Source: Shewanella sp. AS1
Lineage (GTDB): Bacteria; Pseudomonadota; Gammaproteobacteria; Enterobacterales; Shewanellaceae
NCBI RefSeq assembly: GCF_021412565.1
Contig: NZ_JAKCLJ010000002.1
Coordinates: 1 to 64,000, forward strand
Direction of reading: 5' to 3'
DNA length: 64,000 nucleotides
Every line of letters begins with the position of its first letter. The stretch's first letter is position 1. Positions 47,571 to 57,371 of the stretch are shown piece by piece. The notes beneath the pieces are model-generated. The model was not told the DNA's origin. It made no database searches and was given only the letters and a program-made list of their open reading frames with translations. The translations under genes were made by a program, and so were the position numbers.

Positions 47571-48422
47571 CTAATTAACAGGCATTAAGGTAAATCTTGC
47601 GGTTATAGGGTTATGATCAGAGGCGCGAGTCTCAAAAGCCTCGGCTTCGACCAGATGTAAACCCCGGTAATAGAGGTGATCCAGTGGATAACCAAAAACC
47701 CGCTGACGCTGATCCCTGTGATACTTCACCTCTTTTAATTTTAATCGTGCGGTCAGTTCATTGACTAACTCAATACGCGCCGGTCGCCAGGTATTAAAAT
47801 CACCGGCCACTATGGTTGGCCCATGATGCAGCGCAATTTTATGAACTATCTGTTGCCACTGGGCATTGAAACGATCCAGCTTCCAGTCAAAATTGATCCC
47901 GTGCAAATTGATCACCAACAGGGTCTGCCCCGAGGATAGCGCATAACTGCTGATCAAGGTGGATTTGGCAAAGCGGATCCAGGGCTCGACGGTTTGATAA
48001 GCACAGGCATCAAGTACGCTGGCGCTGGCGATATTCATCACCCCCATGGGCGTATTGAGTAATTTAAATCCCTTGCCCATGACCATATGTCGACGCCTTT
48101 GCTTGAGGTAATCACTCAAAGACTGATCTAACTTTGCCTCCTGCAGTAATACCAGTTCACTCTTATCCAAGATCTGTTTTAGCTGAGGCTGCCAGGATGA
48201 ACGCTTCTGTTTATAGATGTTCCAGACAGCAACATTGAGCACACCATCTGTGTCAAGCGCAGCGGGCTTGTTGCTTGTGAGACATTGACCGAGAAACATA
48301 GCTTTACTCTCACCCATCATCACCTCTGGTTGACCATTAAAGCCCCTGACTAATGCTAAATAGAGAATGCATATTAGCAAAAGACACCAGGGAACAATGA
48401 ATTTTAATCTGAGCTGTGGCAA
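47571..48422 (-). CDS. endonuclease/exonuclease/phosphatase-family protein, membrane anchored
   Basis: A protein of 283 residues with an N-terminal membrane segment (about 8-23) and an EEP domain: LNVAVWNIYKQK (Asn), LVLLQEAKL (Glu), TIVAGDFNTWRP (Asp/Asn) and ASDHNPITARF (Asp-His). The domain would lie in the periplasm. DNA, RNA or a phosphoester could be the substrate. The start is TTG with AAGGAA 5-6 bases upstream. Its stop is shared with a possible early GTG of the helicase gene (TAGTG), so they form an operon. Confidence 0.82.
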   Translation of the reverse strand: MPQLRLKFIVPWCLLLICILYLALVRGFNGQPEVMMGESKAMFLGQCLTSNKPAALDTDGVLNVAVWNIYKQKRSSWQPQLKQILDKSELVLLQEAKLDQSLSDYLKQRRRHMVMGKGFKLLNTPMGVMNIASASVLDACAYQTVEPWIRFAKSTLISSYALSSGQTLLVINLHGINFDWKLDRFNAQWQQIVHKIALHHGPTIVAGDFNTWRPARIELVNELTARLKLKEVKYHRDQRQRVFGYPLDHLYYRGLHLVEAEAFETRASDHNPITARFTLMPVN

Positions 48423-48540
48423 ATGGTTTCCTTAAAATACAAACGGATAATGATAAAAAGCATTCGCTATCTAAGTATTTAACGATACAATTTTATAAGT
48501 ATTGCGCCAAAATCAATTCAAAGGAACTTGATACGATTAT

Positions 48541-49989
48541 ATGGAAAATCTGTCTCAACTGCTCACACTCCTTGGAGTTGTAAGCTACTGGTTGCTGCTG
48601 GCGGGCGTGGCAGTACGCATTGTCATTAAACGCCGCACCATAGGTGCCTCTTTCTCCTGGTTGCTGGTGATCTATTTCCTGCCTGTGATCGGTGTGATCA
48701 TCTATTTTCTGCTGGGCGAGCTGCATGTCGGCAGCAGCCGCGCTTCACGTTCTAAATCCATGTTTACCCCCTATGGCAATTGGTTTGCCGCACTGGAGCA
48801 ACATACTCAATTTCATCCCGCCCACCTGAGCCAGTATGGCAGCGGGATAAGCACATTATGCAATAACCAGTTGGCTATTCCGACACTCTTGGGGAATCAA
48901 CTGGAACTACTACAGCAGCCAAGCCAGATCTTGAGCGCCATGATTCATGATATAGACAATGCCCGCCAGGCGATCAATCTGGAATTTTATATCTGGCATC
49001 CCGGCGGTCAGGCCGATGATGTGGCTAACGCCTTGATCCGAGCCGCTCAGCGCGGTGTAACAATCAAACTGCTGCTCGATGCGGCAGGCAGCCGATTATT
49101 CTTCAAATCAGCTTGGCCAGAGAAGATGAAAGATGAGGGCATCGAGCTTGTTCCGGCCCTTATCGTCAGCCCGCTAAGGATGTTCTTCAGACGACTCGAT
49201 CTAAGATTACACCGCAAACTCCTCATCATAGACAATGATATCGCCTACACAGGGTCGATGAATCTAATTGACCCTAAATACTTTAAGCAGAACAGTCAGG
49301 TTGGCCAGTGGGTCGATATCATGGTGCGAATAACAGGGCCTGTGGCACCCGTGCTTAATACGGTAAATGCCTGGGATTGGGAGGTTGAGACCCATGAAAG
49401 AGTGCTACCGGCCATGCCGGATATGCTATCTCAAGACACCAGCTCAGCTGTGCAGGTGATCCCCTCAGGCCCTGGGATGCCACCGGATATCATTCACAAG
49501 GTGTTACAGCAGGCCATATACAGTGCCAAGCAGAAGATAGTGATCACCACCCCCTATTTTATCCCCAGCGAGAACTTGCTTGATGCCCTGACCACAGCCG
49601 CGCAGCGAGGCATAGACGTCAATTTAGTGATCCCGAGAAAAAATGACTCTACCATGGTTAAATGGGCCAGCCGCTCTTTTTTTGCTGAGTTATTACGCTC
49701 GGGCGTTAAAATTCACCGCTTTACCGGGGGATTACTGCATACCAAATCTGTCAGCATAGATGATGAATATACGCTGATCGGCAGTGTCAATCTGGATATG
49801 CGAAGCCTGTGGCTCAATTTCGAGCTCACACTGGCGATAGATGATAGTCTCTTTACTAAGGAACTGGCCAAACTACAGCAAAGCTACTTGGCGCAATCTG
49901 AGCAGCTCGAACTGGCGCGCTGGCAGAAGCGGCCCTTATATAAACGCTTTATCGAGCAGATCTATTACCTCTTCAGCCCCCTGCTCTGA
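48541..49989 (+). CDS. cls: cardiolipin synthase
   Basis: Makes cardiolipin at the inner membrane from two phosphatidylglycerols. The 482-residue product has two N-terminal membrane helices (about 7-25 and 38-57), then two phospholipase D motifs: HRKLLIIDNDIAYTGSMN and HTKSVSIDDEYTLIGSVN. Length and layout match ClsA. The nearest ribosome site (AAGGAA) lies rather far, about 14 bases before the ATG. It is transcribed away from the nuclease-helicase pair. Confidence 0.92.
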   Translation: MENLSQLLTLLGVVSYWLLLAGVAVRIVIKRRTIGASFSWLLVIYFLPVIGVIIYFLLGELHVGSSRASRSKSMFTPYGNWFAALEQHTQFHPAHLSQYGSGISTLCNNQLAIPTLLGNQLELLQQPSQILSAMIHDIDNARQAINLEFYIWHPGGQADDVANALIRAAQRGVTIKLLLDAAGSRLFFKSAWPEKMKDEGIELVPALIVSPLRMFFRRLDLRLHRKLLIIDNDIAYTGSMNLIDPKYFKQNSQVGQWVDIMVRITGPVAPVLNTVNAWDWEVETHERVLPAMPDMLSQDTSSAVQVIPSGPGMPPDIIHKVLQQAIYSAKQKIVITTPYFIPSENLLDALTTAAQRGIDVNLVIPRKNDSTMVKWASRSFFAELLRSGVKIHRFTGGLLHTKSVSIDDEYTLIGSVNLDMRSLWLNFELTLAIDDSLFTKELAKLQQSYLAQSEQLELARWQKRPLYKRFIEQIYYLFSPLL

Positions 49990-50020
49990 GGGTGATTCCT
50001 ACTTTGCTTCAGGTAAAGGC

Positions 50021-50046
50021 AATAAAAAAACCCGCACTAGGCGGGT
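50021..50046. terminator. terminator between cls and yjdM
   Basis: ACCCGC/GCGGGT with a 5-base loop. The T run is best on the minus strand (seven T), so it mainly serves yjdM; it may also end cls transcripts. Confidence 0.75.
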
Positions 50047-50073
50047 ATTTCTAAAGACGCTAAACAGGAAAAC

Positions 50074-50418
50074 TTAGCTCTGCTTTTTCACAAATTTTGA
50101 TTTCAGCATCATCTGACCTTGGCCATCAACTTTACAGTCGATATCATGATCGGCATCGACGAAACGGTTGATCACGGCCTTAGTACCCACTTTTAAAACA
50201 AGCGATGTGCCTTTTACCTTAAGATCTTTAATCAAGGTGACCTTGTCACCCTCTTCGAGCAGATTACCTACGGCATCTTTTAAGATAATGGCATCTGGAT
50301 CGACAACCACTTCATTGGGATTCCACTCATGGGCGCACTCAGGGCAGATCAACATTGCGCCATCTTCATAAGCATAAGGTGAGTCACATTTAGGACATGG
50401 TGGGATGGTATCGCTCAT
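50074..50418 (-). CDS. yjdM: zinc ribbon protein YjdM (PhnA type)
   Basis: A small protein of 114 residues once called PhnA. The zinc ribbon is [13 protein letters not shown] then CPECAHEW. The C-terminal part has [23 protein letters not shown] and [18 protein letters not shown]. No phosphonate genes are near, in agreement with YjdM not being required for phosphonate use. A frame begins one codon earlier. Monocistronic. Confidence 0.9.
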   Translation of the reverse strand: MSDTIPPCPKCDSPYAYEDGAMLICPECAHEWNPNEVVVDPDAIILKDAVGNLLEEGDKVTLIKDLKVKGTSLVLKVGTKAVINRFVDADHDIDCKVDGQGQMMLKSKFVKKQS

Positions 50419-50618
50419 CACAAACTCTCTTTAATCAATAAAATAAACCGTCAGAACCCTTTTTATAACGCGCTATTCTAACCACAAGGGAGAAGTATAA
50501 TACGTAAATTACCTCTGCAAGCATTTTATCCCAGCTAAAAAACGGACAATTAGCATTTTTGCGGCATGTATCTAGTTTCTTTGTTAAAAATCATGTGCAG
50601 CACAACAGATAAGGTTAA

Positions 50619-51959
50619 TCAACCTTCCAGTTTTGCTTCCAAATAGTGGATGTTGTTGCCTCCGCGCTTAAAATTCTCATCCTGCATAATGGATTGCTGC
50701 AGCGAAATATTGGTCTTGATCCCCTCCACGCTCATCTCTTTGAGGGCGCAGTCCATGCGAGCGATGGCAATCTCACGGTTTTCGCCAAAGGTGATCAGCT
50801 TTCCTATCATGGAGTCATAATAGGCTGGCACAGTGTAACCGCTATAGATATGGGAGTCCCAGCGTACACCTATACCGCCAGGGGAATAGAAATCGGTGAT
50901 CTGTCCGGGTGATGGCAAAAAACGCTCGGGGTCTTCGGCATTGATGCGGCACTCTAGCGCATGACCGCGGAGCTGAATCTCATCCTGCTGCAAAGATAAG
51001 GGCAAACCGGCCGCGATCTTGAGTTGCTCTTTAATCAAATCAACCCCAGTCACCATTTCAGTGACTGTATGTTCCACCTGAATGCGGGTGTTTATCTCGA
51101 TAAAGTAGAACTCCCCTTTCTCATAGAGGAACTCAAAGGTGCCCGCACCGCGATACTCAATCTCGATACAGGCACGTGAGCAGCGCTCGCCGATATACTG
51201 ACGCGTGGCTTCATCGATACCCGGCGCAGGCGCCTCTTCTACCACCTTCTGATGACGCCGCTGCATGGAGCAGTCCCGCTCGCCCAGGTGTATCGCATTG
51301 CCCTGGCCGTCTGCTAATACTTGCACTTCGATGTGGCGTGGGTTTTCCAGAAATTTTTCCATGTAAACCGTGTCATTATCGAATGCAGCTTTGGCTTCTG
51401 CCCGGGTCAAGTTTATCGCATTGATAAGCGCCGCTTCGCTGTGGACCACACGCATTCCACGGCCACCGCCACCTCCAGAGGACTTGATGATCACAGGATA
51501 GCCTATACGCTTAGCGTGAGCCTTGTTTTTGTCCTCATCACCATCCAGAGGACCATCGGAGCCAGGCACGCAGGGAACACCCGCCTTTCTCATGGCGCTG
51601 ATGGCGGAGACTTTATCTCCCATTAATCGTATGGTCTGCGCCTTGGGACCCACAAAAATCAGGCCACTGCGCTCTACTAATTCGGCAAAGTCGGCGTTTT
51701 CAGACAAAAATCCATAGCCTGGATGGATAGCTGTGGCCCCAGAGACCTCTGCCGCAGCGATGATCCGAGACATATTAAGATAACTATCAGTGCTTCGAGC
51801 AGGCCCAATACAGAGACGTTCATCCGCTAACTGGACATGTTTCAGATTTCTGTCGGCCGTAGAGTGAATCGCCACAGTTTTGATCCCCATGGCTTTACAA
51901 GCCCTAAGAATACGAAGCGCAATTTCACCTCGATTGGCGATGAGTAATTTGTCTATCAT
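50619..51959 (-). CDS. accC: biotin carboxylase (AccC type)
   Basis: Carboxylates the biotin of a carrier protein with ATP and bicarbonate. At 446 residues it is close to E. coli Acc[18 protein letters not shown] start, [19 protein letters not shown] loop, [10 protein letters not shown] and [14 protein letters not shown]. The usual EHPVTEM reads EHTVTEM here. The gene lies 84 bp after accB, behind a transporter and 5-oxoprolinase genes. This is not the usual aroQ-accB-accC or prmA setting, so it may be a second copy. Confidence 0.9.
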   Translation of the reverse strand: MIDKLLIANRGEIALRILRACKAMGIKTVAIHSTADRNLKHVQLADERLCIGPARSTDSYLNMSRIIAAAEVSGATAIHPGYGFLSENADFAELVERSGLIFVGPKAQTIRLMGDKVSAISAMRKAGVPCVPGSDGPLDGDEDKNKAHAKRIGYPVIIKSSGGGGGRGMRVVHSEAALINAINLTRAEAKAAFDNDTVYMEKFLENPRHIEVQVLADGQGNAIHLGERDCSMQRRHQKVVEEAPAPGIDEATRQYIGERCSRACIEIEYRGAGTFEFLYEKGEFYFIEINTRIQVEHTVTEMVTGVDLIKEQLKIAAGLPLSLQQDEIQLRGHALECRINAEDPERFLPSPGQITDFYSPGGIGVRWDSHIYSGYTVPAYYDSMIGKLITFGENREIAIARMDCALKEMSVEGIKTNISLQQSIMQDENFKRGGNNIHYLEAKLEG

Positions 51960-52043
51960 AAAGGAGCTACCCTACCTAATCAGATGTCGAGGACTATATA
52001 TGACTGATAGCTATATTTGAGTGAATAACGAATCACCGCGCTA

Positions 52044-52511
52044 TCACTTAATCATAACTAGAGGCTGATCGAATTCGACCGTTTGCCCCGCATCAACCAG
52101 TATCTCGGTCACGATACCAGCTTTATCTGCCTGGATCTGGTTCATCATCTTCATCGCTTCAACGATGCAGAGAGTATCCCCAACGGCCACAGTCTGCCCC
52201 ACTTCGATAAAAGGTTTAGCATCCGGACTCGCCGCACGGTAAAAAGTGCCCACCATGGGCGACAGTACACAGTGGCCATTAACTAAAGGCGCATTTACCG
52301 TCCCAGTATAATCCGGGCTTACGGCCGCGCTTGACTCTGAAACTACGGCGCCAGTTTCATTCTCAGTCTCGGTCTTAGTTTCAGAGTGGCGAAAGTGCTG
52401 ATCCCTATGACGAACAATACGCACCGACTCTTCACCCTCTGAAATCTCAAGCTCGGTAATACTGGAACTTTCAACTAGCTCGATTAGCTTTTTAATTTTA
52501 CGAATATCCAT
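52044..52511 (-). CDS. accB: biotin carboxyl carrier protein (AccB type)
   Basis: Carries biotin between carboxylase and transferase. The 155-residue protein has an N-terminal helix ([13 protein letters not shown]), an acidic Ser/Thr/Glu linker instead of the Ala/Pro-rich one of E. coli, and the biotinyl domain with the thumb [18 protein letters not shown] and biotinylated Lys121 in [10 protein letters not shown]. It lies 57 bp behind the NRAMP gene and before accC. The partner may be PxpC-like or the housekeeping carboxyltransferase. Confidence 0.9.
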   Translation of the reverse strand: MDIRKIKKLIELVESSSITELEISEGEESVRIVRHRDQHFRHSETKTETENETGAVVSESSAAVSPDYTGTVNAPLVNGHCVLSPMVGTFYRAASPDAKPFIEVGQTVAVGDTLCIVEAMKMMNQIQADKAGIVTEILVDAGQTVEFDQPLVMIK

Positions 52512-52568
52512 TTTATTCTCTTAATAATTCATCTGTGGGTTGCTTGGCTTTGCTAGCCATCAAACATA

Positions 52569-53816
52569 TCAGCCAAAAATCATAATAAAAATGGTGTAAA
52601 CACTCATACCTGCCATCACCACTGTGATTAACCAACCGAAGGCAGATAACCAGAGCGGATGCTGATACGCCTCACCCACTATGGCCGTCTTTCTGGCCGC
52701 AAGCAGTATGATGCCAAGAGTCACTGGTAAAATAAAACCGTTCAAGGCACCGGCAATAATCAACAGATACACAGGCTTACCAATAAAGCAGAAGATAAGG
52801 CATGATGTGACAATAAAACCGATAATAAAACCACGACTATTGCGCTCAATAAAAGGATGCAGCGTCTTTAAAAACGACACTGAGGTATAAGCGGCTCCAA
52901 TGACAGAGGTAATGGCCGCAGCCCAGAGCACTAAGCCAAACAGTTTATAGCCCAGATTTCCGGCCGCGTGCTGAAACATAGAAGCTGGGGGATTGGCTGA
53001 ATCAAAAATGGCGCCTTTGCTCAACACCCCGAGCGCCGCAAGAAACAGTATGACTCTCACAACGGATGCCAAGCTAATGGCGGAAATAGAGCCGCGGTTC
53101 ACCTCTGGTATCGCCTTTTGTCCGACCACACCGGCGTCGATCAGTCGGTGTGCCCCAGCAAAGGTGATATAGCCGCCGACAGTGCCTCCAACCAGAGTCA
53201 CAATCGCCAGAATATTCAATTTTTCCGGCCAGACTGCGCGATACAAGGCCTCGCCCAGTGGCGGCTCGGTCGAGAACATCACGTACAGGGTCATGGCGAT
53301 CAACGCACCGCCCATAAAGATAGCAAAGCGGTCCATCATTCTGCCCGCATCTTTGAGCAAAAACAGGGTAATTGCGATCACAGCACTCATTGCTGCGCCG
53401 GCAATTGGCGTGACAGCGGGAAACAATACATTTACCCCTAAACCAGCACCACCAAGATTGCCTATATTAAACGCCAGTCCCCCCAAGGCCACCGCTCCTG
53501 CGATCGCCGCACCTAAGCCTGGAAGTAATTCATTCGCGATATCCTGTGCTCGTTTCTTTGAGACCACTATCACCCGCCAAATATTGAGCTGGGCACCTAT
53601 GTCGAGAATAATGGAAACCAAGATCACGAAGGCAAAACTGGCTCCTAGGGTTTGGGTGAACACTGTAGTTTGGGTTAAGAATCCCGGCCCTACCGCCGAG
53701 GTAGCCATTAAAAATGCCGCCCCTAGGATCAATGACCAGCTGGAACGCTGCTGGTTTTGCGGCGAAATCGACGACGCTTGCGGACGCTGTGCGCCGCTAT
53801 TGTTGTTATTTTTCAT
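52569..53816 (-). CDS. NRAMP-family transporter (YcsG-like)
   Basis: An inner-membrane protein of 415 residues with about 11 predicted membrane segments. It starts GAAFLMATSAVGPGFLTQTT, the NRAMP TM1 area. The classic metal-binding DPGN of TM1 is not present (GPGF is found at that place), so transport of Mn or Fe is doubtful. Bacillus YcsG, a relative, also sits among 5-oxoprolinase genes. A substrate linked to 5-oxoproline uptake is a possible reading. Three repeats lie just before the gene. Confidence 0.85.
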   Translation of the reverse strand: MKNNNNSGAQRPQASSISPQNQQRSSWSLILGAAFLMATSAVGPGFLTQTTVFTQTLGASFAFVILVSIILDIGAQLNIWRVIVVSKKRAQDIANELLPGLGAAIAGAVALGGLAFNIGNLGGAGLGVNVLFPAVTPIAGAAMSAVIAITLFLLKDAGRMMDRFAIFMGGALIAMTLYVMFSTEPPLGEALYRAVWPEKLNILAIVTLVGGTVGGYITFAGAHRLIDAGVVGQKAIPEVNRGSISAISLASVVRVILFLAALGVLSKGAIFDSANPPASMFQHAAGNLGYKLFGLVLWAAAITSVIGAAYTSVSFLKTLHPFIERNSRGFIIGFIVTSCLIFCFIGKPVYLLIIAGALNGFILPVTLGIILLAARKTAIVGEAYQHPLWLSAFGWLITVVMAGMSVYTIFIMIFG

Positions 53817-53837
53817 AGATTTCTCTTTGCTGTTTCA

Positions 53838-53927
53838 TGCAGTAACTCACCCTGTACCTCATTAATTACCTAACGCAGTAACTAACACGGTACAACACGG
53901 TACTTTACGCAGTAACTGACACAATAC
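53838..53927. repeat. three copies of a 20-bp direct repeat between pxpC and the transporter gene
   Basis: TGCAGTAACTCACCCTGTAC (53838), CGCAGTAACTAACACGGTAC (53874) and CGCAGTAACTGACACAATAC (53908) share 16-17 of 20 positions between neighbours. A partial AACACGGTAC repeat lies at 53894-53903. Spacings of 36 and 34 bp are near three helix turns. The first copy lies 22 bp upstream of the transporter start, so regulatory sites are likely. Confidence 0.7.
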
Positions 53928-53935
53928 TGCTTTTA

Positions 53936-54922
53936 TTATTTATCAGTATCCTGAACCTTGGATACCCCTTGCTTCTTCGAACCTTTTCCCACATAAGCGT
54001 GAAAAAATAAAAGCTCGGTTCGACGTTCTATCTGCGCCTGTAAAGGATCTTTTTCGACAAAGCGAATTTCAGCACCGGGTAAGCACTGCGCCAGGCGATT
54101 AAGGCTCTTAACGGTGACACAGCCTATCTTGGGGTATCCCCCTATGGTTTGTCTGTCTCTGAGTAAGATGATTGGCTGACCATCAGGGGGGATCTGAATC
54201 GATCCCAGGGCTATCCCTTCAGAAATCAAGTTATTGCGTTTACATTCAATCGCCTCACCGGCAAGGCGAGCCCCCATTCTGTCCATCTGTGGCGTCAGCG
54301 TATAAGTCGAACCGAAAAAGCGCTCACTCTGCTCTGGAGTGAATTCATCGTACTGATAGCTAGGGATCACCTCAAGTGTCACCTTCTGGCTATAGTGAGG
54401 AATAAAATAATAAGGCACACTTCTGCTTAGGCTGTGGGTAGTTCTGCTATGCCCCCCATAGTCGAGTCGATCGCCAGCTTTGAGTTTCTCCCCAAGCCCA
54501 CTAGCGCCGCCTAATTGATCGCGCATCACAGTGGCGCAGCTGCCAAGCGGTGCTGGCAGCTTAAATCCCCCTTTGAGCGCAAGATAAGAGCGCATGCCAC
54601 TGCGCGCCCCCCTCAGACTCAATTTGTCTCCTGCTTTGGCAACATAGGTGTGCCAGGGAGCAATCGCTTTGGCATTGAGCATAGCCCCCATATCCGCGCC
54701 CGTAATGCTAAAACAGGTTTCGGCGGTAAACTCGCAACTAAACTGCCCCATGGTCACTTCAATTTGAGCTGCATTGGGATCGTTATCCAGTAAGCGGTTG
54801 GCCCAGCGAAAGGCATGCTCATCCATGGGCCCACCTGGGCTCACCCCGATGGACTGGTAGCCGAAACGCCCCAGATCCTGGATGAGGCTCAAGGGGCCTG
54901 GCGTAATGATGTTAAGCGCCAT
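53936..54922 (-). CDS. pxpC: 5-oxoprolinase subunit C
   Basis: One of three subunits of the ATP-dependent enzyme that opens 5-oxoproline to glutamate. The 328-residue protein shows the family opening ITPGPLSLIQDLGRFGYQ, GVSPGGPMDEHAF, then SITGADMGA and QMDRMGARLAG with ILLRDRQTIGGYPKIG near the end. It is often labelled biotin-dependent carboxyltransferase by similarity to urea carboxylase. The ATG lies inside the end of pxpB, an 11-base overlap. About 120 bp with repeats separate it from the next gene. Confidence 0.92.
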   Translation of the reverse strand: MALNIITPGPLSLIQDLGRFGYQSIGVSPGGPMDEHAFRWANRLLDNDPNAAQIEVTMGQFSCEFTAETCFSITGADMGAMLNAKAIAPWHTYVAKAGDKLSLRGARSGMRSYLALKGGFKLPAPLGSCATVMRDQLGGASGLGEKLKAGDRLDYGGHSRTTHSLSRSVPYYFIPHYSQKVTLEVIPSYQYDEFTPEQSERFFGSTYTLTPQMDRMGARLAGEAIECKRNNLISEGIALGSIQIPPDGQPIILLRDRQTIGGYPKIGCVTVKSLNRLAQCLPGAEIRFVEKDPLQAQIERRTELLFFHAYVGKGSKKQGVSKVQDTDK

Positions 54923-55646
54923 GTTCGCCCTCTTGCTCTTGTGCAGAGTCTTTTACTGATTCTATTGGTAACACACCGCCCATCTTAAGGAATGTCGCTC
55001 TGTCGATTGCCTTAAAGCGAACCTGAGCACCCATCTCAAAAACACTGAGGTTTTCTCGTTCAAAATCGATAAGATTGAGAGGTGTTCGACCTATCACCTG
55101 CCAGCCTCCGGGCGATGCTTTAGGGTAAATTGCCGTCTGACGGTCGGCTAGCGCCAGACTACCAGCTGGCACGTTAAGCCTGGGCGTCTGTTTTCGGGGG
55201 ATAGCGATCCGCTCATCTGTATTGCCTAAATAGGCAAAACCTGGCGCAAACCCTATGGCATAAACCCGATATGTGGTTGAGGAGTGAATATCGACCACTT
55301 GCTGAAATGTCAGGCCTGTATGCTCACAAATCGTTTCTGCATCTAATGCTACCTCAGCCCCGTAGTAAACCGGCAGTTCGATGGTTTTTATCTGGCTGAA
55401 GACGGCGCTACCGGAACGCTCGGCCAAAACCTGTTCAAGTTGCTGACAAAAGTCACTCATGCCTATGGTGAGTAGATCCACACTGATTAAAATGGAGGTG
55501 TAGGAAGGAACAATATCTACCACATATTGTTCCAGTTGTGCGCGGATGGCTGGCAGCGCAGATGCAATGCTATCGGCCGTCTGTTCACTCACAGTATCTG
55601 AAAAATAGACTATGACACTGTTTTCATTGACCTGCGCTACTTTCAT
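54912..55646 (-). CDS. pxpB: 5-oxoprolinase subunit B
   Basis: Partner of PxpC (KipI type in Bacillus). The 244-residue product has the conserved IELPVYYGAEVALD, VYAIGFAPGFAYLG, PRLNVPAGSLALADRQTAIYP-type region and SPGGWQVIGRTP. A GTG one codon earlier is possible. The ATG shares its A with the pxpA stop (TGATG), so translation is coupled. Confidence 0.93.
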   Translation of the reverse strand: MKVAQVNENSVIVYFSDTVSEQTADSIASALPAIRAQLEQYVVDIVPSYTSILISVDLLTIGMSDFCQQLEQVLAERSGSAVFSQIKTIELPVYYGAEVALDAETICEHTGLTFQQVVDIHSSTTYRVYAIGFAPGFAYLGNTDERIAIPRKQTPRLNVPAGSLALADRQTAIYPKASPGGWQVIGRTPLNLIDFERENLSVFEMGAQVRFKAIDRATFLKMGGVLPIESVKDSAQEQEGEHGA

Positions 55647-56389
55647 CACTGACTTGATCGCTTATCCAGTTTTGACCGTAACAACTGTGCCGTTGGCAGG
55701 GATAATGGCCCATCACCATGGATACACAAGGTATCGGCCTTAATGGCCATTTTTTTACCCGATAAGGTCGTAACAGATTGATCAGTAATTAGCTGCAGCG
55801 CCTGCGCCTCTATCTTCTCTAATGTATTGTGGCATGAGCCAGAAATACTTCGTGGGGTCAAGCGGCCGTCATCATCATAAGCCCTATCGACAAAGGCTTC
55901 GAACCAAAGTGAAATGCCCTGTTCTGCCGCCAGTCGCTGATAATGCTGATGATCGGGAACTGCCATCACCACTAGAGGCAGGCTGGCATCATATTGTTGC
56001 ATTGCCAAGAGAATCGAATGAAACACTTGTGTGTTTTTCATCATTTCGTTATAGAGTGCGCCATGGGGTTTCACATAGCTTAACTGGGTTGACTCACTCT
56101 GACAGATTGCCTGCAGGGCACCTAATTGATAGATGAAAAAAGCGATCAACTCATCTGGACTCATGGCCAAATGGCGTCGCCCAAAACCTTGAAGATCCGG
56201 ATAACCGGGATGGGCACCTATGCTGACCTTATGATATTTGGCTTGTTTCACAGTATGGCGCATTACCATAGGATCGGATGCGTGCATACCACAGGCGATA
56301 TTGGCCATATCGAGATAGGGCATTATCTGATCATCGCAGCCCATCTGCCACGGACCAAAACTCTCACCCATATCACAGTTAATTCTCAT
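55646..56389 (-). CDS. pxpA: 5-oxoprolinase subunit A (LamB/YcsF family)
   Basis: The LamB/YcsF family subunit of 247 residues. It begins MRINCDMGESFGPWQMG, with IACGMHASDPMVM, SIGAHPGYPDLQGFGRR and VKPHGALYN carrying conserved His, Asp and Lys. Together with PxpB and PxpC it recycles 5-oxoproline, which forms spontaneously from glutamine and glutamate. First gene of the row, with AAGGAT before its ATG. Confidence 0.94.
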   Translation of the reverse strand: MRINCDMGESFGPWQMGCDDQIMPYLDMANIACGMHASDPMVMRHTVKQAKYHKVSIGAHPGYPDLQGFGRRHLAMSPDELIAFFIYQLGALQAICQSESTQLSYVKPHGALYNEMMKNTQVFHSILLAMQQYDASLPLVVMAVPDHQHYQRLAAEQGISLWFEAFVDRAYDDDGRLTPRSISGSCHNTLEKIEAQALQLITDQSVTTLSGKKMAIKADTLCIHGDGPLSLPTAQLLRSKLDKRSSQ

Positions 56390-56610
56390 CTCTTATCCTT
56401 TACTGCTCACACGCCCCTACAAATGAAGCCAAACTCCTTGTTTAACCTGTAATTAACATCTTACTCGGTACAAGCAGAATACAAAACAGTGACTTGCAAT
56501 TATTCTCTGAGTTCGACATGTCATTTGCACGCTTAATCATTTCCTTATTGGTTACAATACCCCGCTATATAGTGAATGTCACTTTGTCATTATCAATAAA
56601 CAAGCTGACT

Positions 56611-56775
56611 ATGGATGAAAAACCTGCTGAGCCGGTACTGTTTATTTTCAACAGAGCCATTATTTCCTTCAAAATTTATAAGTTAAGCTATTCTTTATAT
56701 GCAAAACATCGACTACTGATGCCGCTAGCCTTAGCCCAATATCGCCGTTTAAAACAGGGGGTGCACTCTTCATAA
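56611..56775 (+). CDS. possible 54-residue protein, unknown
   Basis: A short frame starts MDEKPAEPVLFIFNRAIISF and ends in a basic KHRLLMP...YRRLKQG part. It could attach to the membrane through residues 7-20. The frame runs open upstream to 56494, but that part looks like promoter DNA. There is no clear ribosome site. I cannot name a family and it may not be a gene. Confidence 0.3.
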   Translation: MDEKPAEPVLFIFNRAIISFKIYKLSYSLYAKHRLLMPLALAQYRRLKQGVHSS

Positions 56776-56825
56776 GATGAGGCGGCATAACCCAAAGCAG
56801 GTGTACAATACCAAGGAGTGTTCAA

Positions 56826-57344
56826 ATGAAAAAAACAATGTTAATGGCTACCATTCTGGCCTCTGCATCGGCGTCAGCCTTAGCTGGCAACTCAATCGAG
56901 ATTAATATGGTCGATGCAAAAGGCGTAGGCCAATCGATTGGCACCCTGATGGTATCTGACTCCCAATACGGCCTGGTCCTCACTCCATCTCTCCAAGGGC
57001 TTCCACCAGGATTACATGGCTTTCATGTACATCAGAACCCAAGCTGTGACCCCAAGGAAAAGGATGGCAAGATGGTAGCGGCATTGTCTGCCGGCGGCCA
57101 TTTTGATCCCGCTAACACGGGTAAACATGGTGAGCCATGGGGAGAGGGGCATCTAGGCGATCTGCCGCCTCTCTATGTGGACAATTCTGGTAATGCTACC
57201 CAAGCAGTGTTAGCGCCTAGGCTAAAAATGGCCGATCTCTCTGGACACGCCATCATGATCCACGCAGGTGGTGACAACCACTCTGATCACCCAGCCCCAT
57301 TGGGCGGTGGCGGTGCGCGCCTTGCCTGTGGCGTATTTAAATAA
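56826..57344 (+). CDS. sodC: periplasmic Cu/Zn superoxide dismutase
   Basis: Removes superoxide in the periplasm. At 172 residues it has a signal peptide (cut after SALA, about residue 20) and the bacterial SodC core: [19 protein letters not shown] (Cu ligands and disulfide Cys), [16 protein letters not shown] and [35 protein letters not shown]-type end with the last His and Cys. AAGGAG precedes the ATG. Monocistronic. Confidence 0.96.
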   Translation: MKKTMLMATILASASASALAGNSIEINMVDAKGVGQSIGTLMVSDSQYGLVLTPSLQGLPPGLHGFHVHQNPSCDPKEKDGKMVAALSAGGHFDPANTGKHGEPWGEGHLGDLPPLYVDNSGNATQAVLAPRLKMADLSGHAIMIHAGGDNHSDHPAPLGGGGARLACGVFK

Positions 57345-57371
57345 ATCTTATAAATAGTTAACTCACTGATT

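Noticed and set aside
52569-56389. Metal uptake locus
   Set aside because: The NRAMP-family gene lacks the DPGN motif and its neighbours concern 5-oxoproline, so a Mn/Fe uptake locus is not supported.
56494-56610. Upstream extension of the small frame before sodC
   Set aside because: It covers likely promoter DNA of pxpA and sodC and has no ribosome site; only the part from 56611 is kept, with low confidence.
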